54,439 bases of DNA from Terriglobia bacterium. Its GTDB lineage: Bacteria; Acidobacteriota; Thermoanaerobaculia; Thermoanaerobaculales; Thermoanaerobaculaceae. Each line of letters begins with the position of its first letter. The stretch's first letter is position 1. Location: NCBI GenBank assembly GCA_020073245.1, contig JAIQFQ010000023.1:1-54439 (forward strand). Reading direction: 5' to 3'. The translations under genes and the position numbers were made by a program. Below the pieces are notes generated by a model. That model saw only the letters and a program-made list of their open reading frames with translations, ran no database searches and was not told where the DNA came from. This document shows, piece after piece, positions 15,521 to 23,315 of this stretch.

Positions 15521-16477
15521 ATGGCAAGTATAGGGCGCGACGGCAGCACAGGGGTGGTCATCGGTGTGGACCCGCACCCGGCCAGCCACATGGCGTGCGC
15601 GATGGACGCCACAGGACGGGTGCTCGGGGAATGCGAGGTCAGCAACGACGAGGGTGGCGCGGAGAGGCTGCAAACGTGGGGGAAAGCGTATGGGAAATGC
15701 CGGTGGGCGGTGGAGGGGCCGGCGAGTTCATTCGCTCGGGGGATGGTGGCACGGCTTCGGGAGGCCGGCGAGGAGGTCGTAGCGATTGCGCCGGCAATGA
15801 CCGCGCAGTACCGGGGGAAGCGCTGGCGTGGGAAGAACGACCGGATCGATGCGGCGAATGCCGCGCGGGCGCTGCTTGCCAACCCCGAGCTGCCACGGTA
15901 CGAGCCACCGCCGTATCAGGAGAGGCTGAAGGAACTGACGCGGAGCTATCAACGCCTATCCCAGCAGCTGCGGGCCACGCGGATGGCAGCTCGCACCCTG
16001 CAGACAGCAGAAGCCCAGGCGGCGCTCGCTCAGGTCACCGTAGCGCTCGAGCAGGCAGTCCATGATCTTAAGGCGACGATCCGAGCGACCGTGGCGCCTC
16101 TCGCCGCTCCGCTGCTTGCTCAACAGGGTGTTGGGCCGATCGTGGCTGGCGTGGTGCTGGCGGAGGCGGGTCGGGTTGGGCGCTTCCGCTCGCGAGATCA
16201 CTTTGCCGCCTTCGCCGGCTGCGCCCCGATCCCCTGGGCCTCCGGTGCGGGTCAGGCAGTCCGCGTCAACCCCGGCGGCAACCGTCGCCTCAACTGGGCG
16301 GCGCACATCGTGGTCCTTGGACGCCTCCGTCTCGATCCCCAAACGCGCGCCTACCGAGACCGCAAGCTCAATCAGGGGAAAACCCAGCGCGAGATCATCC
16401 GCTCCCTCAAGACCTACGTCTGCCGCGAGCTCTACACCTGCCTGCAGACCATCAACTCGATACCCACGCCCTCTTGA
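15521..16477 (+). CDS. IS110-family transposase (DEDD plus serine recombinase)
   Basis: A 318-residue protein of normal IS110 length. The N-terminal RuvC-like domain has Asp17 (IGVDPH), Glu65 (AVEGP), Asp107 and Asp110 (KNDRIDA). A coiled-coil segment spans about residues 135-190. The C-terminal Tnp_20 domain has GVGPIVAGVVLAEAG and the nucleophile Ser241 in the WASG motif, followed by GGNRRLNWAAH. All catalytic residues are present. GGGAGGTGA five bases before the ATG fixes the start. It would cut and rejoin donor and target DNA, guided by a bridge RNA in characterised members. Confidence 0.92.
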   Translation: MASIGRDGSTGVVIGVDPHPASHMACAMDATGRVLGECEVSNDEGGAERLQTWGKAYGKCRWAVEGPASSFARGMVARLREAGEEVVAIAPAMTAQYRGKRWRGKNDRIDAANAARALLANPELPRYEPPPYQERLKELTRSYQRLSQQLRATRMAARTLQTAEAQAALAQVTVALEQAVHDLKATIRATVAPLAAPLLAQQGVGPIVAGVVLAEAGRVGRFRSRDHFAAFAGCAPIPWASGAGQAVRVNPGGNRRLNWAAHIVVLGRLRLDPQTRAYRDRKLNQGKTQREIIRSLKTYVCRELYTCLQTINSIPTPS

Positions 16478-16493
16478 CTTCCTCATACCAGAT

Positions 16494-16582
16494 CATTGCG
16501 AGGAGCGAAGCGACGAAGCAATCCCGAGGATTTCTGCGGGATTGCCACGGTTCCCTCGCGACGCTCGGGAACCTCGCAATGA
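16494..16582. repeat. Facing pair of REP-like modules after the transposase
   Basis: CATTGCGAGGAGCGAAGCG...GAAGCAATCCC (from 16494) faces a related inverted copy, GGGATTGCC...CTCGCAATGAC (ending 16582). Together they can form one long hairpin. The rest of 16478-17050 (573 bp) has no gene that I can support; it holds the hairpin copy at 16889 and a heptad arm at 16962. Confidence 0.65.
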
Positions 16583-16888
16583 CACCTGCAGGTCGGTCGG
16601 CCCGCGGCTGGCCGTTCCAATAGGTAGGATCGGTACAAACGGGCACGCGATGGCCTTGTGAATCCGTGCCTGCCGTGCTTTCCGCCGCTTGTAAACGCCG
16701 CTGAACTCTCTAGAATTGTCGCGATTCATGAGGTGACGCTCCTGGCCCTCGGCTAGAAGGCGCCGCGGCGCCGTGGAGCGGGAGCACATTGAGGTCAGTG
16801 ACGATATGCCTTCATTTTTCAAGGGTTTGCGATGCGAACCACCGGCGGCAGCCTGTCAGTCGGTCTCGGCCGACGGTGGATGGCATGC

Positions 16889-16910
16889 CTGTCCGTATGA
16901 TCGAGGGCAG
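16889..16910 (+). repeat. Short hairpin repeat, right copy
   Basis: CTGTCC, loop GTATGATCGA, GGGCAG. The loop is identical to the copy at 15316-15337 and the stem is kept by a G-T pair. Both copies continue with CCGG. Confidence 0.7.
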
Positions 16911-16961
16911 CCGGAGGCGGACCGACGAAGGATCTCCCCGATACCGCAGCGCCCGCGATGT

Positions 16962-16995
16962 CTCTAACTCTAAACTCTTCACTCTCAACTCTTCA
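16962..16995. repeat. Solitary heptad arm (copy E)
   Basis: One hexamer CTCTAA and four heptads (CTCTAAA, CTCTTCA, CTCTCAA, CTCTTCA) precede fcl. No facing purine arm lies upstream; a purine arm directly follows fcl at 18003. Confidence 0.65.
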
Positions 16996-17050
16996 CTGAT
17001 TCCACCAGAGCCTGTGGACAGTCTTCCGCTCTGCTGACCGGAGCCACCTG

Positions 17051-18004
17051 ATGCCCACGATCGCCAAAGATGCACGGATCTACGTCGCCGGCCATTCCGG
17101 CCTCGTCGGTTCGGCAATCACCCGCCGCCTGAAGGCCGGGGGCTTCACTAACCTCCTCACCGCCGAGCGTCACGAACTCGACCTGCGCGACCAGGGCGCG
17201 GTGGATGTCTGGTTCCAGACGAACCGCCCCGAGTACGTCTTCCTCGTTGCGGGCACGGTGGGCGGCATCCTCGCCAACTCGACCCGCCCCGCGGAGTTCA
17301 TCTACGACAACATGATGATCCACGCGACCGTCGTGCACGCGGCCTACCGCGAGGGCGCACGGAAGCTCCTCTACCTTGGCAGCTCCTGCATCTACCCGCG
17401 GGAGTGCCCGCAACCGATGAAGGAGGAGTACCTCCTCACGGGCCCGCTCGAGCCCACCAACGAACCGTACGCGGTCGCGAAGATCGCCGGCATCAAGCTG
17501 TGCCAGGCGTACCGCCGCCAGTATGGGTGTGACTTCATCTCCGCGATGCCGACCAACCTGTACGGCCCAAACGACAACTTCGATCTGACGAGCTCCCACG
17601 TGCTGCCGGCGCTGATTCGCAAGTTCCACGACGCGAAGGTCGAGGGGCGGGGCGAGGTCGTCATCTGGGGCACCGGATCGCCGCGGCGCGAGTTCCTGCA
17701 CGTGGACGACCTCGCCGACGCGTGCCTGTTCATCATGGAGCGCTGGGACGAGAACATCCACATCAACGTCGGTACCGGCGAGGACCTCTCGATCCGCGAG
17801 CTGGCGGAGATGGTCCGCGATGTCGTCTTCCCCGAGGCTCGCCTCGCCTTCGACACCTCGAAGCCCGACGGCACCCCGCGCAAGCTCCTCGACGTCTCGA
17901 GCCTCCACGCCCTCGGCTGGCACCACCGCATCGGCCTCCGCGACGGCATCGCCTCCACGTATCGGTGGTTCCTCGCGCACCATGACCACTTGCGAACGAC
18001 CTGA
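17051..18004 (+). CDS. fcl: GDP-L-fucose synthase
   Basis: A 317-residue short-chain dehydrogenase/reductase converting GDP-4-keto-6-deoxy-D-mannose to GDP-L-fucose with NADPH (epimerase plus reductase). It has the cofactor motif GHSGLVGSA (residues 14-22), the catalytic Ser in GSSCIYPR (about 111-112), and Tyr140 and Lys144 (YAVAK). LYGPNDNFD and [12 protein letters not shown] are typical of the Fcl/WcaG family. CGGAG upstream supports the ATG. With gmd downstream it makes a complete two-step route from GDP-mannose. It opens the polysaccharide locus and its stop abuts a heptad repeat. Confidence 0.95.
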   Translation: MPTIAKDARIYVAGHSGLVGSAITRRLKAGGFTNLLTAERHELDLRDQGAVDVWFQTNRPEYVFLVAGTVGGILANSTRPAEFIYDNMMIHATVVHAAYREGARKLLYLGSSCIYPRECPQPMKEEYLLTGPLEPTNEPYAVAKIAGIKLCQAYRRQYGCDFISAMPTNLYGPNDNFDLTSSHVLPALIRKFHDAKVEGRGEVVIWGTGSPRREFLHVDDLADACLFIMERWDENIHINVGTGEDLSIRELAEMVRDVVFPEARLAFDTSKPDGTPRKLLDVSSLHALGWHHRIGLRDGIASTYRWFLAHHDHLRTT

Positions 18005-18545
18005 AGTTAAGAGTTAAGAGTGAAGAGTGAAGAATTGAAGGCAACGACAACGGCCGCACGTAGGGATCTCGAGTGAGCCAGAGCGCAGTTCGCGAGAAGA
18101 GCTTCGAGTTCGCGCTCCAAGTCATCGAGCTCTATAGGATCCTCAAGGCAGACCACGAGTTCGTTCTCTCGAGACAACTCCTGCGTGCGGGCACGAGCAT
18201 CGGCGCAAACGTCGAGGAAGCCAATGCTGGACAGAGCCGCAAGGATTTCCTCTCGAAGATGTCGATCGCACTGAAGGAGGCAAGAGAAGCTCGCTACTGG
18301 CTCCTGCTGCTGCACCGCTCTGAGCTCGTTCCGGCCGACGCCAGGCCGTGCCTCCAGAAGGCTGATGAGTTGATCAAGCTCCTCGCGTCGATCGTCAAGA
18401 CGACGAAGGAGTCAGCAAACGGACAGTTCGTTTCAGCGAGTCGTGCCGCTAGCAAGACCCGGTCTTGATCTGTCGCTTGCTGTCTCCTGGCAGGTGTGTT
18501 GTGTCATCGTCTCTCAACTCTTCACTCTTAACTCTTCACTCTCAA
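18003..18545. mobile_element. Candidate bipartite heptad element carrying a four-helix-bundle gene
   Basis: The left purine arm is 18003-18037 (GAAGTTA, AGAGTTA, AGAGTGA, AGAGTGA, AGAATTG). AAGGCAACGAC follows at 18038-18048, identical to 11 bases at the same place in copy A (1403-1413). At the right, GTGTTGTGTC (18496-18505) differs by one base from GTGTCGTGTC of copy A. It is followed by five CTCTTCA/CTCTTAA/CTCTCAA heptads (18511-18545). The centre is 473 bp rather than 40 and holds the gene at 18073-18468. The element sits between fcl and gmd, starting inside the fcl stop codon. Mobility is inferred. Confidence 0.55.
18073..18468 (+). CDS. Four-helix-bundle protein of the 23S rRNA intervening-sequence family
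   Basis: A 131-residue, mostly helical protein: KSFEFALQVIELYRILKADHEFVLSRQLLRAGTSIGANVEEANAGQS... is the usual pattern of the TIGR02436/S23 family, with conserved RAGTSIGANVEEA. Relatives are encoded in insertions of 23S rRNA genes and resemble the Avd accessory protein of diversity-generating retroelements; they bind nucleic acid. The start is GTG after AGGGATC. CAAGAC/GTCTTG forms a small hairpin over the stop codon (18453-18467). It has no evident role in sugar metabolism and is bracketed by heptad arrays, so it is probably a passenger or agent of that element. Confidence 0.85.
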   Translation: MSQSAVREKSFEFALQVIELYRILKADHEFVLSRQLLRAGTSIGANVEEANAGQSRKDFLSKMSIALKEAREARYWLLLLHRSELVPADARPCLQKADELIKLLASIVKTTKESANGQFVSASRAASKTRS

Positions 18546-18567
18546 CTTTCTCGTCCCCGGAGTCCTC

Positions 18568-19647
18568 ATGAAATGGCCCAAACGTAACGGAAAGCGCGCT
18601 CTCGTCACCGGCATCACCGGCCAGGACGGGTCCTACCTCGCCGAGCTTCTGCTCGGGAAGGGGTACGAGGTGTGGGGGATGGTTCGCCGCGCCTCCACCT
18701 TCAACACCGGCCGGCTCGACCACATCTACCAGGACCCGCACGAGCCCGACGTCCGCCTGCACCTCGAGTACGGCGACCTCAACGACGCATCGTCGCTCAA
18801 CAAGCTCCTGAAGGTCGTGCGCCCCGACGAGATCTACAACCTCGGCGCGCAGTCGCACGTCAAGGTTTCGTTCGACGTGCCCGAGTACACCGCCGAGGTC
18901 ACCGGCGTCGGCGCCGTCCGCCTGCTCGAGGCGATGCGTGAGCTGGGCCTCGAGTCGCGCTTCTACCAGGCCTCCTCCTCCGAGCTGTTCGGCAAGGCTG
19001 TCGAGGTGCCGCAGCGCGAGAGCACCCCGTTTTACCCGCGCAGCCCCTACGCGGCCGCAAAGGCGTACGCCTTCTACATCACGCGCAACTACCGCGAGGC
19101 GTACAGCATCTTCGCGGTCAACGGCATCCTCTTCAACCACGAGTCGCCGCGCCGGGGCCAGACGTTCGTCACCCGCAAGATCACGCGTGCCGTCGCGCGC
19201 ATCAAGCACGGCCTGCAGGACAGGCTCTACCTCGGCAACCTCGACGCCAACCGCGACTGGGGGTACGCCGGCGACTTCGTCGAGGCGATGTGGCTGATGC
19301 TGCAGGCCGACGAGGCTGAGGACTACGTCATCGCCACCGGGGAGACGCACTCCGTGCGACAGCTCTGCCAGCTCGCGTTCGAGTGCGCCGGCATGCCGAT
19401 CACCTGGCGTGGGAAAGGCCCGGCAGAGCAGGGGGTGGGCAAGGACGGCCGCGTGCTCGTCGAGGTGGATACCGGGTACTTCCGCCCCACCGAGGTCGAA
19501 CACCTGCTCGGTGACCCGTCCAAGGCGAGGACCAAGCTCGGCTGGAAGCCGCGCGTGGGGTTTGAGGCCCTCGTCAAGATGATGGTCGAGAGCGACCTCG
19601 CGCTCGCCGCCCGGGACGTGCGCCTCGCCTCCGTCTCCCCTAAGTAA
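18568..19647 (+). CDS. gmd: GDP-mannose 4,6-dehydratase
   Basis: A 359-residue NADP-dependent enzyme converting GDP-D-mannose to GDP-4-keto-6-deoxymannose. It has the cofactor motif [12 protein letters not shown] (residues 15-26), [13 protein letters not shown] (the Gmd NADP/arginine loop), the catalytic Ser cluster ASSSELFG (about 135-142), and Tyr161 and Lys165. [20 protein letters not shown] is the GDP-sugar site. CGGAG before the ATG supports the start. Its product feeds Fcl, encoded just upstream. The pair was probably one operon before the heptad element inserted between them. Confidence 0.96.
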   Translation: MKWPKRNGKRALVTGITGQDGSYLAELLLGKGYEVWGMVRRASTFNTGRLDHIYQDPHEPDVRLHLEYGDLNDASSLNKLLKVVRPDEIYNLGAQSHVKVSFDVPEYTAEVTGVGAVRLLEAMRELGLESRFYQASSSELFGKAVEVPQRESTPFYPRSPYAAAKAYAFYITRNYREAYSIFAVNGILFNHESPRRGQTFVTRKITRAVARIKHGLQDRLYLGNLDANRDWGYAGDFVEAMWLMLQADEAEDYVIATGETHSVRQLCQLAFECAGMPITWRGKGPAEQGVGKDGRVLVEVDTGYFRPTEVEHLLGDPSKARTKLGWKPRVGFEALVKMMVESDLALAARDVRLASVSPK

Positions 19648-19717
19648 GAAGTCCTCTTGGGTCCCGATGCCCGCCGCCTATGCAGTCTTTGTCTCTGTGG
19701 AAAGCGCTCCGCGAACC

Positions 19718-19970
19718 TGTCATTGCGAGTCCCGCCGCTGGCGGGACGAAGCAATCTCGCGGAAATCCCGGGATTGCTTCGTCGCTCACTCTTGTCCTCT
19801 GTGGAGCACGCGCTCCGCGCGTGCTCTGTTCCTGCGTTCGTAAGAGAGAGGTCTGTCCCCACCCTGCCTTTCACCCTCTCCCGCGCGCGGGAGAGGGCCG
19901 GGGTGAGAGCCCAGGTGGCACCTTGCAGAACCCCTACGTTGCCGCCCCCGCAAGCGGGGGAGGGAGTGAA
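19718..19970. repeat. Cluster of dispersed REP-like modules downstream of gmd
   Basis: The 359-bp gap after gmd is non-coding. It has facing GTCATTGCGAG...GAAGCAATC and GATTGCTTCGTCGC modules (about 19718-19790), a perfect 10-bp-stem palindrome GAGCACGCGC/GCGCGTGCTC with a 3-base loop at 19804-19826, and a CCCTCTCCCGC/GCGGGAGAGGG palindrome at 19874-19897. CCCCCGCAAGCGGGGGA closes the cluster near 19950. The order of modules resembles the other clusters. Confidence 0.7.
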
Positions 19971-20006
19971 TAGCGTCACCCCGCTGATGTACCGTTGTAG
20001 GCGAGC

Positions 20007-20654
20007 ATGAAGCGTCGCAAACCCTCATCCCTCGAGAACGCCACGACTCGGCTGGGCCGCCGCCCCGTCACATTCCAGGCGCGCCTGCGAGCGCGAGCTT
20101 TGAAGCTCGCCCGCCACGAACTGGGTGACACAAACGACTCCACCCAGGCATCCGATCAGGCTGGAAGGCCCACCCCGCGCGCGATTTGGGCGCAGGTCCA
20201 CCAGCGCGCACGCACGCTGAGCCCTGCCCCACCCGGAAGCGCTCGCGCGGGTGCGCCGGCTGCGGCTTTGGGAACCGAGCCGAAGGCTGATTCGGGTCGG
20301 GCAGCCGGACAAACTCAACCTCCCGAGCCTCAGGGTGCGTCAGCCCTGGACCACCGAACGGCGGAACGGGCTTCCAGGCGGCACCGCCATTTCAAACCGT
20401 GCCCGAAGTGCGGAAAGCCCATCCGCCTGACGCACCGGCGCCTGCTCGATCGGCTCGTCGCAGAGGCCGTTCCTGTTCACCGGTGGCGATGCGACTCCTG
20501 CGGTTGGTCCGGCCTGCGAGTCGACCGCCACGAGCTGAAGCACCTGAAACGTAGGGTTGGACGCCTGATCATCATCCTCCTCGCGTTCCTTCTCGGGTTT
20601 CTCCTGATGTCGTACCTCGACTACCTCAAGTACACCTACCATCCGCCGGAGTGA
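20007..20654 (+). CDS. Hypothetical protein with zinc ribbon and C-terminal membrane anchor
   Basis: A 215-residue protein of unknown function. Residues 1-125 are basic and Pro/Ala-rich, probably disordered. CPKCGKP (about 131-137) and CDSCGWSG (about 160-167) form a four-cysteine zinc ribbon. A single transmembrane helix (RLIIILLAFLLGFLLMSYL, about 186-204) lies close to the C-terminus, so the protein is likely tail-anchored with the ribbon in the cytoplasm. The start lies in repeat-derived sequence, so an internal start is possible. It has no recognisable link to polysaccharide synthesis. Confidence 0.55.
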   Translation: MKRRKPSSLENATTRLGRRPVTFQARLRARALKLARHELGDTNDSTQASDQAGRPTPRAIWAQVHQRARTLSPAPPGSARAGAPAAALGTEPKADSGRAAGQTQPPEPQGASALDHRTAERASRRHRHFKPCPKCGKPIRLTHRRLLDRLVAEAVPVHRWRCDSCGWSGLRVDRHELKHLKRRVGRLIIILLAFLLGFLLMSYLDYLKYTYHPPE

Positions 20655-20835
20655 AGTCTGGGCGTCGAATCCTATCCGTTGCGCCCCGGGGAGCTTGGGC
20701 TCGCCCGGTGCGCCGGTCGCAATCGCTCTTGCAGTTGACGCCTCAAGTCGATCCTTTGACGCTTTCGCTTTCTCTCTCCGACCTTCGGACCTTGCACGGC
20801 GACCATGCCCCTCCGCCGGCATCTCCTCGTCGTTC

Positions 20836-20898
20836 CTTTAACCTTTTCCGTTTGACCTTTTCCCCTCTGTTTTCAACTCTCCACTCTTGACTCTTCAC
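20836..20898. repeat. Solitary heptad arm (copy H)
   Basis: Nine heptads in perfect phase (CTTTAAC, CTTTTCC, GTTTGAC, CTTTTCC, CCTCTGT and four TCTTSAC-like units) end 12 bp before wecB. They are preceded by CCTCGTCGTTC (20825-20835), which differs by one base from the right core of copy B. No left arm is visible. The rest of 20655-20910 shows no gene. Confidence 0.7.
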
Positions 20899-20910
20899 TC
20901 TAAGAACTCC

Positions 20911-22041
20911 ATGCCTAAGGTCTCCGTCATCTTCGGCACTCGCCCCGAGGCGATCAAGCTCGCGCCCGTGGTCCTGGCGCTGAAGGCTGACTCCCGCTTT
21001 GAGTGCGACGTCTGCGTGACCGCTCAGCACCGGCAGATGCTCGACCAGGTGTTGGAGGTCTTCGGAATCGCGCCTGACACCGACCTCGACCTGATGCTCC
21101 CCGACCAGACGCTGGCTGGGCTCACGGCCCGCGCCGTCGAGGCCGTGGACCGCTACCTCGCGGAGAGGAAGCCCGGCCTCGTCCTGGTCCAGGGCGACAC
21201 GACCACCACGCTCTGCTCGGCGCTGGCGGCGTTCTACCACCACATCCCGGTCGGGCACATCGAGGCCGGCCTCCGCACTGGAAACCTCGAGTCCCCGTGG
21301 CCGGAGGAGGCCAACCGCGTCCTGACCACGCGCCTCACGAGGTTGCACTTCGCGCCGACCGAGACCAACCGCCAGAACCTCCTTCGCGAGGGGATCCCGC
21401 ACGACCGCATCGTCGTCACCGGCAACACCGTGATCGACGCGCTCTTCCTGGCCCTCGACATCATCAAAGGGCACCCGCCGGAGGTGCAAGGTCTCCCGAG
21501 CACACTCGTGCGGGGCAGCAACCCGCTCGTGCTGATCACCGGCCATCGCCGAGAAAACTTCGGTCCGGGCTTCGAGTCCATCTGCAAGGCGATCGCGGAG
21601 CTGGCGGCGCGCTTTCCCGAAACCGCGTTCGTCTACCCGGTGCACCTCAACCCGAACGTGCGCCGGCCCGTGAATAGGATTCTTCGGAGCGCCGGCACCC
21701 ACAACGTCCACCTCATCGAGCCGCTGCCGTACTTGCCGTTCGTCGCGATGATGAGCCGCGCCACTGTCATCCTCTCGGACTCGGGCGGCGTGCAGGAGGA
21801 GGCGCCGAGCCTCGGTAAGCCGGTGCTCGTCATGCGCGACACCACCGAGCGCCCGGAGGCGGTCATCGCCGGCACCGTCAAGCTCGTCGGCACCGATCAG
21901 CAGGCGATTGTTGAGGAGACCAGTACGCTGCTCACAGACCGGGCGGCGTACGACGCCATGGCCCGCGCCATCAACCCCTACGGCGACGGCAAGGCCACTG
22001 GGCGCATCTTGGCCGCCTGTGCGGGGTTCCTTGGGACGTGA
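20911..22041 (+). CDS. wecB: UDP-N-acetylglucosamine 2-epimerase (non-hydrolysing)
   Basis: A 376-residue cytoplasmic enzyme interconverting UDP-GlcNAc and UDP-ManNAc. It has the typical opening [16 protein letters not shown], followed by [54 protein letters not shown], and near the C-terminus [27 protein letters not shown]. These cover the substrate and allosteric site residues. The ATG at 20911 starts directly on the Rossmann strand. Ribosome binding is weak because a heptad repeat fills the upstream region. It supplies ManNAc-type sugars to the polysaccharide. Confidence 0.95.
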   Translation: MPKVSVIFGTRPEAIKLAPVVLALKADSRFECDVCVTAQHRQMLDQVLEVFGIAPDTDLDLMLPDQTLAGLTARAVEAVDRYLAERKPGLVLVQGDTTTTLCSALAAFYHHIPVGHIEAGLRTGNLESPWPEEANRVLTTRLTRLHFAPTETNRQNLLREGIPHDRIVVTGNTVIDALFLALDIIKGHPPEVQGLPSTLVRGSNPLVLITGHRRENFGPGFESICKAIAELAARFPETAFVYPVHLNPNVRRPVNRILRSAGTHNVHLIEPLPYLPFVAMMSRATVILSDSGGVQEEAPSLGKPVLVMRDTTERPEAVIAGTVKLVGTDQQAIVEETSTLLTDRAAYDAMARAINPYGDGKATGRILAACAGFLGT

Positions 22042-22206
22042 TCCATGTGTCGCTCGACAACGCTGATTCATGTTGACGTGGAAACCCGGGCCTCTCTTCG
22101 GACCCCAGACTGATCCTGGAACCCTACGCCGGCGATGGGTGGCGACGCCCAACCTAGTCGGCGCCCGGGGGTTTTCTCTTACCCAGAGGCCAAACGTGGT
22201 CAAGGT

Positions 22207-23313
22207 GTGAGGAAACTGAACGCCCGGCGCACGCTCGTCCTGGTCTCGCAGGGCCTCGGTCTCGATGGCGGAGGGACGGCCGTGGTTGGCCGGCTGCTGG
22301 TCCGCGGCCTCTCAGAGCTGTGCGCGGCACGTGGCCGGCCTTTCACGGTCTTGCATCTCGGTTCAAGGGCTGATTGCCCTTGTACGGGCGACATCGTGCA
22401 TTTCCGGGGCAGCCAGCTGCGGCTGGGGTGGGAGGTCGCAGCGCGGCAAGCGCGCCGAGAGGTGTCGGGGATCGTATTCGACCACCTCGGCCCGGCTCGG
22501 TTGCAGGCCCTGCTGCCGGGGTCATTCCGGTCGCGCTTTGCGGTCTACCTTCATGGCATTGAGGCTTGGCAGGCGCGGAGTTGGCAGCGATTACGTGCGC
22601 TCCGCCTCGCGAACGTCTTGCTTGCGAACTCTCACTACACGGCCGGCAGGACTCAGCGCGAGCTCGAGCTCGAGAGGCATGTGGAGATCGTGTCGCCCGT
22701 GCTGGAGGAGCGCCCGGCCGAGGGAACTGCGGACGGTGCCCTGCTGGGCGCTCTCGGCGAGCGATTCCTGTTGATGGTTGGAAGGATGGCGGCGAGCGAG
22801 CGCTACAAGGGCCACGACGAGCTCCTGGAGGCGATGGCCGAGCTGCGGGGCGAGGCCACGCCGGTGAAGCTCGTCGTCGTCGGCGGAGGCGACGACATTG
22901 CGAGGCTGCGGACGAAGGCAGTCTCGCTGGGTGTGTCGGATGCCGTGACGTTTACGGGTTTCGTGAGCGAAGCGACGAAGCAGGCCCTGTTCGAGCGGGC
23001 TGCGGCGTTCGTCATGCCGAGCCGTGACGAGGGGTTCGGCCTGGTCTACCTGGAGGCGATGCGCGCGGGCTGTCCTTGTGTGGCGCTCGCGAACACCGCC
23101 GCGGCGGAGCTCATCACCGACAATGAGACGGGCCTCCTCGTGCCCGACCTGGGCCGAGCGGTCCTGGGAAAGGCGCTGCGGACGTTGCTCGACGAGCCTG
23201 AGTGGGCGAAACGTCTGGGCGAGGGGGGCCGTCTGCGCTGGCGGCAGCGGCACCAGTACCCGGCCTTCAGGGACGCTCTCGAGGAACGGCTGACCGGGTT
23301 CCTCGACGCCTGA
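22207..23313 (+). CDS. Glycosyltransferase, GT4 family
   Basis: About 368 residues, GT-B fold. GLGLDGGGTAVVGR near the N-terminus is the acceptor-side glycine loop. LLMVGRMAASERYKGHDEL starts the donor-binding domain, and SRDEGFGLVYLEAMRAGCP has the EX7E retaining motif. The start is uncertain: GTG at 22207 puts the first strand at residue 8, while an ATG at 22135 would add 24 residues without similarity. It is followed after two bases by an asparagine-synthase gene, so both are co-transcribed. Confidence 0.85.
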   Translation: MRKLNARRTLVLVSQGLGLDGGGTAVVGRLLVRGLSELCAARGRPFTVLHLGSRADCPCTGDIVHFRGSQLRLGWEVAARQARREVSGIVFDHLGPARLQALLPGSFRSRFAVYLHGIEAWQARSWQRLRALRLANVLLANSHYTAGRTQRELELERHVEIVSPVLEERPAEGTADGALLGALGERFLLMVGRMAASERYKGHDELLEAMAELRGEATPVKLVVVGGGDDIARLRTKAVSLGVSDAVTFTGFVSEATKQALFERAAAFVMPSRDEGFGLVYLEAMRAGCPCVALANTAAAELITDNETGLLVPDLGRAVLGKALRTLLDEPEWAKRLGEGGRLRWRQRHQYPAFRDALEERLTGFLDA

Positions 23314-23315
23314 CC

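Larger units (their letters stand above)
15341..16490 (+). mobile_element. IS110-family insertion sequence (ends not determined)
   Basis: The element consists of a roughly 180-bp structured leader and the transposase gene at 15521-16477. IS110 elements usually lack terminal inverted repeats and target duplications, so the ends cannot be set from one copy; the coordinates are approximate. It lies inside a cluster of REP-like repeats, a known preference of some IS110 elements. The paired hairpins at 15316 and 16889 may instead mark outer limits. The reading frame is intact, so it may be active. Confidence 0.6.

Noticed and set aside
16493..16822. A minus-strand open frame of 109 codons downstream of the IS110 transposase
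   Set aside because: Half of it is translated REP-like repeat, and the rest has no recognisable domain or ribosome site.
18511..18545. Pyrimidine heptads before gmd considered as a promoter or transcription-factor array
   Set aside because: The same tracts occur at gene 3' ends and in both orientations, so a promoter role does not explain them.
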